This document shows, in pieces, positions 12,601 through 23,700 of a stretch of 64,000 nucleotides of DNA; positions within the stretch are counted from its first letter, which is position 1; every line of letters starts with the position of its first letter. Origin of the DNA: Gavia stellata (taxonomy: Eukaryota; Chordata; Aves; Gaviiformes; Gaviidae); assembly GCF_030936135.1 (NCBI RefSeq), contig NC_082600.1, forward strand, positions 3,348,001 to 3,412,000. Direction: 5' to 3'. Below the pieces are notes generated by a model. The model was not told the DNA's origin. It worked only from the letters and a program-made list of their open reading frames with translations, and searched no databases. The translations under genes and the position numbers were made by a program.

Positions 12601-15600
12601 CAGAGGAAGGTACGTCGTGGGGAAAGGGGCAGGCGGCCAGTCTCCACCACCTGCCTGGATCATCGCTGCTGGGGGCGGAGAGGAGCGGAGGAAAGCGTCC
12701 AGGGCCGACACCAGCCCCGAAATACCTCTGGCGTTCATTTGAAGCTGGTATTCGAAGAACAAACTCGTTATACGAAGGGTGGGAGTTACACGGGTTTGCA
12801 GCGCTGGGGGAAGGCTGCAAGGTGGAACTGCCACTGGTCCCGGCGCCTGGTGCGGACAGCTTCTAACCTGGAAGTAACGTTTGCTTGGCATGCGTTCTCA
12901 GAAGCAGACTTTGCACTTTGTGCGCGTGGAATGCGGGATTGCGTAGTCCTCGTGCTGTTAATATTTGCTATTTTTGCCCTGAGGAGCTTTCTACATTTTC
13001 CTTTTGAAAACAGGGGGCTGTTGTGGAGCAGGCACTAACCCCGTGGCTGTTAACTTTCAGCTGCCGCCCATCAGCGGACCGAGGTGCGCTCGTGCAGTTA
13101 TCCCATTAGCTTAACATCTGCCAGAACGCCCTTTCCCCACAGGGGCTGGATTAGTCTGGAACTGACCCAGCTCTCCAGGAAGCTTTTCCTATCACATACT
13201 TGTGGCTTTCAATCTGCTGCCCTAACTGTAACCAAACCCAGCGCCGGTCTCTCACCGTAGAGCAGGAAGCTTTTGCAAGCAAAGCAGTGATTTGGCTCTA
13301 CCTTTCCCTCCAAAACAAGTCTGTCTGTTTAAGTGTTCAAATTGCATTGTGTTTCAATATTCAAATTACATCCTATATATCACGTAGATACTTGTATTTT
13401 CGATCTAAAGGGTTGTTTCGGCTGCGATGACCTGCACCAGACTGGTTTTCACGTCAGCACTGAAAATAAAAGCATTTCAAAGGCGAGGCGAGGAGCAGCA
13501 GCAGGACAGACGCTGCTGGTCTACTTGATTTCTTCTTGCTGCCTGATACAAAGGTATGGGAAAAACTTCCCCAGCACCTGCTAGCTGGAAGACGAGCCAA
13601 GCTCAGCAAGGGCCGACGTGAAAGTCGCTGGCATCCGGCGCTGCGTTGTGGAAGGCATTGAATCGCTGCCAGCAAACTGTCCCTGGATCTCGCTCTGGCT
13701 CCTCTTACAACCTTGGAGTAGTTAATGAATTCAAAGTCCTCCAGCCCTTGTCTCCAAGCGTCTTGAGTATGTGACGTGTGTGAGCCAGGACCACTGTCGG
13801 CCGGGCTGGGACGCTGCTTCCCAGGCGCCGGCGATGCTCCTGGGCTGCTCCTGCCGGTCTCCTGCAGCTGCAAAGGCATCTTTTTGCCTCAGCCCTGCCT
13901 CTGGCCCCTGTGCTGCAGCTTTCTGGCCCTCTTTAGGGAGGGATGGGAGTATTTCAGACCAGGGTAGTGGTATGTTCTCCCTTAGGTAATGCTGTCTGCA
14001 GCCTTGCAGCTGCAATCTCAGGATCTCAGCTCCTGCCTTACCTGTTTGGCTGATACCTAATAAAGAAATGATCTGCATTTTCCCCTTGATATGAAGTTAC
14101 GCTCTTAAACACAGTACCGAAGCTTCCCAGCTTTTGTTTCCATCGTGGACCTTATGAGCGATTTACAAAGGGGGATGCATCTCCCCACGAGGGCGAGCTA
14201 CAACTTTTCACCTTGGGTGAAGCTGCATACGGGTTTCCTTCAACCAAGGCCCGCAGGTCATAGCCCGAAAACCCCTGGCTCCAATGCTATGCCTGCTTTT
14301 GCTCACAGTTGCCTCTTCACCGTGCCGGTGTCCCCCCAGCCCTGCTGTGCCGTGGCCGTGCCGTGGCGGAGAAGGGGCTCCACAGCTTCTCCTTTCCATC
14401 TCCCACACGCTCCGGTGGCTCCCGGTCCTCCCGGAAACGCTCCAAGTAGTGAAACTGGTTAATCACGTTGACGCTAAAAGAGTGCTGGCATCCGAGGGGG
14501 ATCTGTGGATTAACTCGTTCCGCCCAGTGTTTGCCAACTTCTCAGCAGCTTGATGCATTATTCAGCGGCCGTGCTGCTTTCGGGCCTTCGGAAAAGCTGG
14601 AGCTTCCCAACACTTGAGGGTTTTATGAATTGACATCTCTTCTCTGAAGCTCGCAGCTTCCTCACCTCTTGGATTGCTAATGAACTGCAGGCTGCTTAAC
14701 GCCTAGACCCGGAATATTTTGCTGCCGGTTCCCGTAGTCTGGAGAGGAGGTTTATGGCAAGCAGGCTTACTCCTGAGCTCCAACCCACCTCCCAGCGACA
14801 GCCTTTAAAAAAAAGAAGGTGCTATTTAAGGCATCGGATCCATGGGTGTGTTTAACATCTGCCAACTCCCCTGCATCCCCAGGTTGCCAAAAAGGAGCGC
14901 CGCGGCACCAAGGAAGGCTCCGGGACAGCCGTGCCGCAGCTGCGTGGGTACAAACCAGCCTGCTTACAAACCTGCAGTTCAAGCCGGGGCGCTTGCAGAT
15001 GACAGATAGGGAGGGTGAGGTGACTAATGAAGAATAAATATCCTGTTGCGCCCTCCTCGTAGGCAGCGATGTCTCAACACACCGATGGCAGATACGGGGA
15101 GGTGGGAGGGGGGCACAGCCAGCTCCTTCAGCCCTGGTTTTCTTTTGCCTCCCGGTGTAGGAGAAAACGGGGAAAGGCAGAAGCTGTCATGGCCGGGATG
15201 CTGCTGGGGGAGGCAGGGGATGGGGAGAGGATGGGGGCTGTGGGGACGGGAAGGTGACGGGTACCGGGCAGAGAGGCAGAGCAGTGCCTGGGGGGAGGCT
15301 CTTTCTTCCTCAAATGCATTTATTTCCGTTGGTTTCAATGGCAAAACCTGGATTGCTGCATCCTTTCCCATACTGCAACGACTCCTTTGAGTTTATGCCA
15401 GTGGAAGGCGTTTGCAGGGCCATCGGGTCCAAGATGACAGTTTTCCATCTTCTCTGATTTTTCAAGGTACTGCAGAGTTGTTGTCAAAGCCTGCTCCCTG
15501 TTTTGGAAACATAATTGAAATTATGCAAATGCTGGTGCGGCACCGGTGAGCAACTGATGTGCTTAACGCCCCGGCGCAGCACCGCTCCGACGTGAAGCTG

Positions 15601-17994
15601 TTTTAGCACGAAAGCCCTGCACCGCTTGGGGCGGGGGGCTGGGGGCTCAGCCCCGCTCCTGCCGCAGCTCCTGGTCCCACCGGCGCCTGCGCCGAGCATC
15701 CCATCCTGCTCCGGTGGTGCTCAGAGCAAAGCGCAGAGCTCGCCGCATTCATGCCGAAACACCCAACGCTGGGAGCAGCGACACTCTTGCTTGTCCACCC
15801 TGGTGTTGCCCAAAGCCGTGGCGGTCGGGGTGCGGGGCTGTGTTGGGGGCGCGGGGTGGCCGAGCTTGTGGAATGCTGACGCGAGGGGCTGTTCGGTGGG
15901 ACCAGAGAGCGGAAGCTGGAGCACGAGGCTTGAGGGACCAGAGCAAAACCCTCCCCGCGAGGCTGCTCTTTGGGCTGCGACCCTGCCGCCCTCCAGAAAC
16001 CCCGTCCTGCCCCGATACGTGGCGGAGTACGAGTGCGGGGATGTTGCCTGGATCCGGTTACGGTTCAGACCTGGGATATGGTTCGGGCATTGTCCTGCTG
16101 ACCTGGCCCCGGGAGGGAGCGAGCCCCGGCTGGGTGAGGTGCTCTCGGCCACCCTTCAGCCGGGCGTCACCGAAGCTGCGCCGGTGCTTTGCACCTCAGC
16201 CACGACAGTCAGCCACCAGTAAAGTCCAGGCTCATGGGAGAAGCTGGCTTGGTGGCATCTTGGTAGTGCTCTTGGAGCGGGATCCTGGGAGGGGCTGCCG
16301 AGGCAACGGCAGGTCCTCGTGGTGTGCAAAGTCCTTCTGCAGAGAGATTTACAAGAGGGAGGAGGATTTTGCCAAAATAAAAGAGCTTCTCCCCCACACC
16401 CATCTAGGCCTTTCCAACCGCGCGTCCCTCAGCGGTTCCTCTTTTAGCACCGCGTCTCCTAAAAAAAAAAAAAAAAAGTGTTGACTGCAGCTTTTCTGGA
16501 GGCTGCAGCGCTCTCACGTCGGGTAATGCACAGCTTTTCCCCGGCCTCCTTCCCGCTGCGGTTCTTGGGCTGAATGCAATCTTTTCCGGTCTGATCGCAT
16601 GGCCAAGGAATGTATGTGCATATACAGTGTGTGTCTGGAGTAAGTTAAGTGCCAACAGCGAGGCTTTCGCGAGCAGCACGGAGGAAAAAGTGATGCCCAA
16701 GTTGCTGCTTCCTCAGTTCCCTTTGGGTTTGGGACGTTGATCCGGCAGGCAATGGGCTGCTCCGTCCCGACCTCGGCATCTCCGCCTGCGTCGCGGGTGT
16801 GCGGCGGCGATTTCTGCCTCTCCACGGTCAATAAAATCTTTGCCAACTGGAACAAAAATATTAAATCCGGTTGGCTTGGAAAGTAATGCCGGCTAATAAA
16901 TAAACGGGGTGGAAAAAAAAACCCCAGGTGAGCCAGTGTCGCAAACAAGCGTGTCGTTCAGCGCTCCCTGCGAGACGCTGCGGGAGGGTGCGGAGGGAGA
17001 CGACAGTAATTAAGAAAGCAGTTAATGGTAGACGTGAAGCTGCCTCCCAAAGACACAAGGAAATCCAGACTACAGCTCTGCTGGCATTGCTCGTCCTGGC
17101 AAAGACCCTGCCCGGGCTGGAAGCAGGGGGTTGGACGTGGCACGGTCGTTTGCAGACTTCTGGTCCGTACTCTGGGATGAGCACCAGGTCGGGGGCTCGG
17201 CATCCCCCAGCGGGTGCAAAACCTCTCCATCAGCTGCGGTGGGCTCTGTGCTGCCCGCTCCCTCCCACCAAAATGTGGCTGGAAAACGCCAGCTGGGGCC
17301 GGGGAGCGGGAGGACCAGCAGCTCTTCCCCGCTTCCAGGGCCGGCTGATCCGGCGCAGCGGCGTGAGCTCCCCGAGCATCTTTCCACGCCAGCTGCTTTG
17401 TCAGCTTGGAGCTCTTGGAAAAAAAAGAGCGGGATGATGTTTCTGTAGCAGAGCCAACACCTAACGCGCTCCACTTGGCTGCGGTCCGCCCGTGGGGCCA
17501 TGGTCAGGCACGGCGCTGGATGCAAAATGCTTTTAAATGTAGATCTAAATTAGATCTAAATCTAATTCTGCGCGCTGGGGGTGAGCTCACCCACCCTCCG
17601 CTCCGCACTGCCGGCAGTGCAATGTCACGCAGCTGGAGATGGCCACTGGAGCCCGGCGCAGAGGTACCAGCATTGCTTTTGCCAAAAAAAAAAAGCATGT
17701 CGGGGGGTCTCCGTGCATCCCCGACCCAGACCCTGCAGCGACAAATGAAACCGGGCGAGAGCGGCTGGCAAAGCCAGCGGCAGGGCAGGCGAGCGGGGAC
17801 GCGGCGGGGAGCGGGGACCCTTTCTGCACCCGTTCCCGCCCGTGGGCGTCCGTCTGGTTTTTATACTCACATCTCCCAACCGAATGTCCCGCTGGCAACA
17901 ACACGCAAACATGAAAGCCACCCAAATGCTGCTTTCTGCCTTTTGCACGCTGGAAGTGAAAGCGAAAAAACCCCCCAATGCCTGCTGCTAGCTT

Positions 17995-18066
17995 AAATTG
18001 CAGAGGTGTTTTATATATATAAATAAATTGCAAAGGTGTTTTATATATATAAATAAATTGCAAAGG
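17995..18066. repeat. 30-bp AT-rich tandem repeat, about 2.4 copies
   Basis: Units start at 17995, 18025 and 18055 (the last partial). Each contains AAATTGCAAAGGTGTT followed by a TATATATA run. Copies one and two differ at a single base. This AT-rich island sits within a GC-rich interval. Confidence 0.9.
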
Positions 18067-20400
18067 TTTATCTATATCAGTGTTCGATGGAGCCCCAGCT
18101 AAAAGCAACCCCTTCTTGGGATGCTTAACCACTGCTGGTGTCTGCAGGGAAGCTGGTAGTGGCTAAAACCCCGGAGGAGATGGGGACATTCGTGAGCCGG
18201 GACTGCAGAGCCCGACCTGGTCCTGCACGGATTTCCCAAACCTGAGGCCGTCGACGCCTGTTTGGAGCCGGTGTTTTACTCTGGGGCGAAACCTTCGTGC
18301 TCAAGCCACAGCACCCCCTTTTTTGCTGAAGTTAAAGCCCCATTATGCTGCTAGATGGCTGCTGGGGGGGGTCATGGTAAGAAAAAAGGGCTCTGACACG
18401 GCTCCTGCTGCTGTTGGGTGATTTTTTGGGCAGACACGCCATCCTCGCTTGGTTTGTGGGGGACTCCGGGACTGGATCTGGGCGCTTCTGTCCTTCCGTT
18501 ACATGAGTGTGAAGCCTTGGGAGCACCCCCCCAATCTCGGCAGCCTTGTCTTCATGGCACCAGCCCCCGTCTTCCCAAAATATCCCCTCCACAAAGCTCT
18601 CACAGCTCAGACTGCCTTGACAGCGTCTGCAGGGCGTTGCCTGTAGGTCTTTCCACTGAATTATATATAACGCTTGGGTTTGGGGTTTGGGGTTTTTTTT
18701 TTTTGAAGGAAATCTGTTGCCAAGCAATGTAGCTGTGGCCCTGCTTTCCCCTCCCAAACCAAGACCTAAAAGCGCGTGTACGCCTGGAAATATCTGACAC
18801 ATCGCAGGTATCGGGTGGAAAAGCCACTGGTGGGGTTGGGAGAAGGTTTCCCTTTCATCTTCTAGAGGTTGCTAAGTTGGAAGTGGAGAGTTGTTTGATC
18901 CCAGAGGCTGCAGGAGATATGGGACATCCTGGGAAACCCTGAGGGGTCCTGCAGGGAGGGCAGCAGCGAGCTCGTCCCACGGTTTTACACCCGGCATGTG
19001 TACAATCTCCTGGACAGCACGTTGTGTAAAACCATCGGGTTTTCCCCCAAAAGAAGGGTGCTGCGATGCGTGGACCAGTCCCGGCATGGAGCCGTTGCGG
19101 GGGGGGGTGTGTGTGTCAAATCTCAGCGCCCCAAAGCCGGAGAGCGAACATCAGCGCCCGCAATCCCGCTGCTCCCCAGTCAGTGACCCCACGCGACGCC
19201 GGCAGGCGTCGATTAACGAGAGGGTCAATATTGACCCAAGTCCCACACTTGGGAGACTGACGGTGCCCGTTTGCCTCCTTGGGAAAGCTCTGGTGGGAAT
19301 GATGGCACCGACCCCGGGATTGACTTTGGCCCCGGTGCCGACGAGCATCACCCGCACCGCAGCCCTGGGCGCGAGCGGAGGGGCCACGGTTTCGCTTCAG
19401 GCACAGCCAGGTTGACACCCCAAAACACAACGGCAGGAGGGTTTCACCCCACAGCAAACTGGAGGGATACCAAGTTTTCCTGATTTTTTCCCCAGCTGTT
19501 CGGCTTCAGAGGGAAATCACACGGGCGTGCTTTCCTCATTAACCGCCGTCAGATTTTCCAGACAGAGCCGCCGCGTGCAATGCTGTAAATTATTCTCCTT
19601 TCTCAGCTGGGGTTGCTTCAGGAGCTTAGATTTAACGGGGTGTCAGGAAGACCCCCGTTCCCACTCCCGCGCCCGCAGAGGCACTGGGATGCCCCGTCCC
19701 CCACACTGCCCCCCGTCCCCCACCCCATCTTCCCCTCTTTTATCTCTCCAGCATGTCTTACACACAACGTGCAGCTAAAACGAAAGGAAGCAAGGTCGGT
19801 GGTGCCAGTAGCGCCCGCGGGATGCGGCTCTGCAAGCTCCCCGTACCCGGGGGAGGCTGCGATGCCGGGGGGGGGGGGCAGAAAAATGTTTAGCCCAGGA
19901 CCAAACCCCAATTTCGGCATAAGGATCGGCCGACGGTGCCGAGGGTTTCACCAGCCCGGGTGCGTGCGCGAAGGCAGGCTGTGATTTGCATCGCCAGATC
20001 ACACGTTGCTTTTAAAGGATGTGACCTAATTAAGTTTCAGCTCTTTTCAATATGATTTTCATAACCGCACGGCTTTTTTTGACCTGTGTAACCAGCCGTC
20101 CCGGCAGGGATGTTTCGGCTTTGGAAGCGGAAGAGGAGAAAACATCTAAATTCCTCCTGGGAGCGGCTGCGGAGGCAAACCCCAGGGTCTCTCCAAAGCC
20201 CCTTTCTGCTCCCAGATTTCACGCCCCATCGTGAAGCAGACGGGCTCACGGGGCTCTCCCCATCCCTGCAAAACGGGGGGGGCTCTGCGGAGGCTTGTCC
20301 AGAGTTGGGCTCAACACGTGAGGACTCCCAGGACTGGCAGCAAACGCTTTTCTTCCCCAAAACCATCTGATTTGTGCAGAAGTTTGCTTCGCGATAGGGA

Positions 20401-20423
20401 TTTATTATTATTATTTATTATTC
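20401..20423. repeat. TTA-rich microsatellite
   Basis: An interrupted run of TTA/TTTA units, the trinucleotide TTA being repeated several times with one extra T. It lies 280 bp before the large hairpin. Confidence 0.7.
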
Positions 20424-20428
20424 CACTA

Positions 20429-20451
20429 TTTTTGGCTCTTAGAGCCAAAAA
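20429..20451. repeat. 11-bp near-perfect palindrome
   Basis: TTTTTGGCTCT, one T, then AGAGCCAAAAA form an inverted repeat with a single central base. It could form a small hairpin. No associated gene is seen. Confidence 0.85.
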
Positions 20452-20680
20452 AGGGGGGATTCTCGCTGCACCGTGCTCCTTCCCCATTCCAAATACCACC
20501 CCGACCTTCGCCGTCGGCCCAGCGATGGGCTCAATCCAAAACTGGTGGGCCAGAGGCTGCGAGAGCTGGAAAAATAAATCACTTTGGTGGATGCAGCGGC
20601 GCGTGTCGGATTGCAAACCGGAGCAAGCGTTTTTGCATCCCAGTTCCCACGGCTCGTGGCGCCAATGGTAACCCGCTTCT

Positions 20681-20755
20681 CCCACCCCTTCCTCCCGGGG
20701 TGCCCTAAATCCGGCCGAACGGCCGGATTTAGGGCACCCCGGGAGGAGGGGTGGG
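20681..20755. repeat. Long near-perfect inverted repeat (hairpin)
   Basis: The arms 20690-20717 and 20720-20747 are perfectly complementary over 28 bp, separated by only two bases (AA at 20718-20719). After a single bulged T at 20689, pairing continues for eight more pairs (20681-20688 with 20748-20755). The total stem is 36 bp and very GC-rich, centred on CCGGCCG-AA-CGGCCGG. It could be a genuine palindrome or cruciform, a palindromic duplication, or a fold-back sequencing or assembly artefact. No gene or mobile-element termini flank it. Confidence 0.95.
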
Positions 20756-23700
20756 GAAAAGCTGGGGTGAACTGAGTCCCTCCCTGGACCAAGCATCCTT
20801 CCCATCGCTCAGTCTTGGTTTTTACACGAGATGACTCCAGCCAAGACAGGTCCCATCAGACCCCATCAACCCCATCGGGACTCCTAAGCACAAGGCAAAG
20901 CCAACCATCACTTGCAACCTCCCCAGAGCCTTTTAAACCCCAGAAAATATTGCTTTCGAGTCTTAATTTCCCCCGTAGGGATGGCCAGGGAGGGCCCATT
21001 CCCCGGTGAGGGTAACGCGTGTCCCCTGGGAGAGCATCCCGGGTGGTTTTTTGGCTGGATAAGCAGAATACCCTGCGTTGCCCTGTTGCTATGGCAAGGG
21101 TGAGAGCCGGGATTTTTGTGCATGGGTTGGTAAATCGAGCCCGTTCTGCTCGGCTGATTTGCCCTCCAATTAAGGGCATTCTTCACTTGCCCTTGCAATT
21201 AGCATAAAGCAAACCAATTAACTCCTGCACGGTGGACGCTGAGAGCCGCTTTCCGCAGCGTAAAACCCTGCCGCTCTCCCGCCTTTCGATACGCTCAAAA
21301 ACCTGTTGACAAAAGAGGTTTGTCAGGCTGAAAGCAGACCCCACGCTGACGCCCGGTGCACACCGGCGTGCGGTGCCGCGGCCGCAGGTTGCAGGTCGGT
21401 CCCCATGGGAGCACCCGGTTTTGGCCCCGGTGAATCACGCTCTTGGCTTTGCCAAATCCAGCTGACGTGGGGTTCGGCAGTGAACTGGGGATTTGGGTGT
21501 AAAAGGAGATTTCTTGAAGCTTCCCGGCCAGCCCCGGGCATGCTGGCGCCTGCGTCTCCCCTCCGCCGCCTCTCCCGGCTTGTGCCGGCTGCGGGGCAAT
21601 GCCGCGCTGTGGCATTCGCTTTGCCGAGCAGACGGAGCAAACTGGCAGCGTGTACGAAGGGCACCTCCGCTTCCCCCTGACCCCCTCTGCCACTCGTCCT
21701 CCTTTTATTTTATGGCTGGAACCAGCTGGGAGCGAGGCGCGGGCTCGGCCATGGGGTTTTACCCGTCCTGCCGCTGCTCTCGCGGCGTGCACGCCCCGGC
21801 GGCTACGCCCGTAATCCCCGCCATGAGGTGCGGCAGGTATTACCTGTTCCCGGACTGCTCAAACTTGCCCTGCACGGCTCGGGTTGTCCCGAGCGGCTCC
21901 CCAAGGTCCCCCCAGATGAATTTGGGTCTTGCAGGGCCAGCGTGCCGGCTGCTGCTTCTCCCGCCAGCCGCGGCTTGGCCACCCCGGGCAGCGGGAGGGT
22001 GGCAGCGGGGACGATCTGTGGTCTCTCTCAGCAGCTGGATTCCCCATCGCTGCCACGACACGTTGAATTTGCCTGACTGATGCTTCATTTTAGGGGAGGC
22101 CCTGGGTGGCCCCGGCCAGCGTCTGAGCTGGGAGGTGACTTGGTGACTTCCAGCTGCCATACTACACCGCTCTCTCAGCTCCACCGGCTTCTCCCGAATT
22201 TCATTTTTTCCGGAGAAACGGCTGTGCTCCAGCTGGTTTATCAGCTCCTGGCTGACCCGGAGAAGAGCTGGTGTCCTCCCCAAGCCCGGCATTGCCCAAA
22301 ATCCCAAGTGCCGGCACCGCCGTGCTCCTGCTGAGGGATGTGCCCTGGGTGGTGGGACAGGCGGCTGCCCATCACCTCCCCTCTCCATGGCAAACCCCAA
22401 AAGGGTCCCTGGGAGGGGGGTCTCAGGCCCCCCACGCCGCAGCTCAGGCCATTTGCTTTCCTCAGGTGAGTTTATCTCATCCTGCACCGGTCACGGAGCA
22501 AAGCCCTCGCCTTGCTCAAGAGGAAACGAAACAGCCGCCGTTAACGACGGGCGGCCACGTCCCTTTGGCACAACTTTGGGGGGGCTTATCCATGCCACAC
22601 AGCAAAAACTGCAGCAGCTATTTGGTTTGGGGTTTGGTGGTGGGGTTTTTTTGGCTATTTTAACACTAATTAGGTGTTCGTGTGCGGCGCGTCGGGCAAA
22701 CCCTGGGTCCAGGGTGCTGCGTGCTCCCCCAGGTTGGGTTGTCCTGACGGGTTCCCTGCAAGCTCAGCAGCGGGATGGCTGATGTTTGGAGGATTTGGGG
22801 AGCTCATTTCCCACTCAGTTCTGTGGAAATGAGGCGTTTCTGCTCTGGCAGAGTCCCGTGGCAGGGCAGGGGTGTCGGAGGAGCTCCCCGTGATGTCCCT
22901 CTCCCTGCGTGGGGCTGGAGCCGACATCCACAGTCCCTTTGTGGGCCATTTTTGGCATTTCCCCACACTGGGAACCTCCGAGCTGCTCTTTGTCAGCAAG
23001 AAATGGGAGCAAAAAGCACAGCCCCTTCCCAACAGCTGCTCACCCCTCCGCCTCGCCTCGGGGTCCCCCTTTGCTTTACAGACCCCTGGTCCCAGGAGGA
23101 GCAGGATCCGACCCTGCGGGTACGGTCAACCCCACTAGCTAAACAGGCTCAAAAAGGGCTGCACGGAGGATTTGTCTGGCTAATGTTAAATACCGCAGGA
23201 CGTCGCCGCGAAAGGACGGCTCCATCGTTTGCTGGCGGCTATCGGGTGGGTTTCAGGAGCTGCCGATCTGTTTGGGGAGTGCATGGTGGGGGACACGGCC
23301 CCTTCCCATCGCTTGCCGGAGGACAGAGCAGCCTCCTGCACGCAAAGATGCCCGGAGCATCCTTCATCCCCGGCACCGAGCCCTCAGCCCATGCAGAGCC
23401 CGGAGCTTTGTCCATGGAGGGGGTGAACCTTGTGCCCCCCCCATCCCCGAGGGCCCCCCGCGACGCTGCGACAAGCGATTACACCAACCGTCCTGAACAC
23501 GACATCGAACCCCGTCAGTCAGCCCCCACCAATAATCCCCCAGGACAAAAGACCCTGAAGGCAGCTCCCGCCCCCACCAGTAATTCCTCCCCTGCGCCCT
23601 AATCCCCGGCCCTTCTGTCGCAGCGGCCAAATCCAATTAACCGTGCAACGATCGCGCTCCACCCTCCCGGCCCGATGGGTGTTCAAACGGAGTTGGCAAG

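Noticed and set aside
15714-16484. 256-codon frame and many similar ones in the 10-31 kb interval
   Set aside because: Frames of this kind overlap on both strands throughout the GC-rich interval. They lack recognisable domains and consistent codon structure.
18673-18702. TTTGGGG repeats resembling telomeric sequence
   Set aside because: Only about three irregular units, not the vertebrate TTAGGG repeat, so it is not an interstitial telomere.
22775-23602. 275-codon plus-strand frame
   Set aside because: Its composition follows the local GC-rich DNA, it matches no family known to me, and open frames overlap it on the opposite strand.
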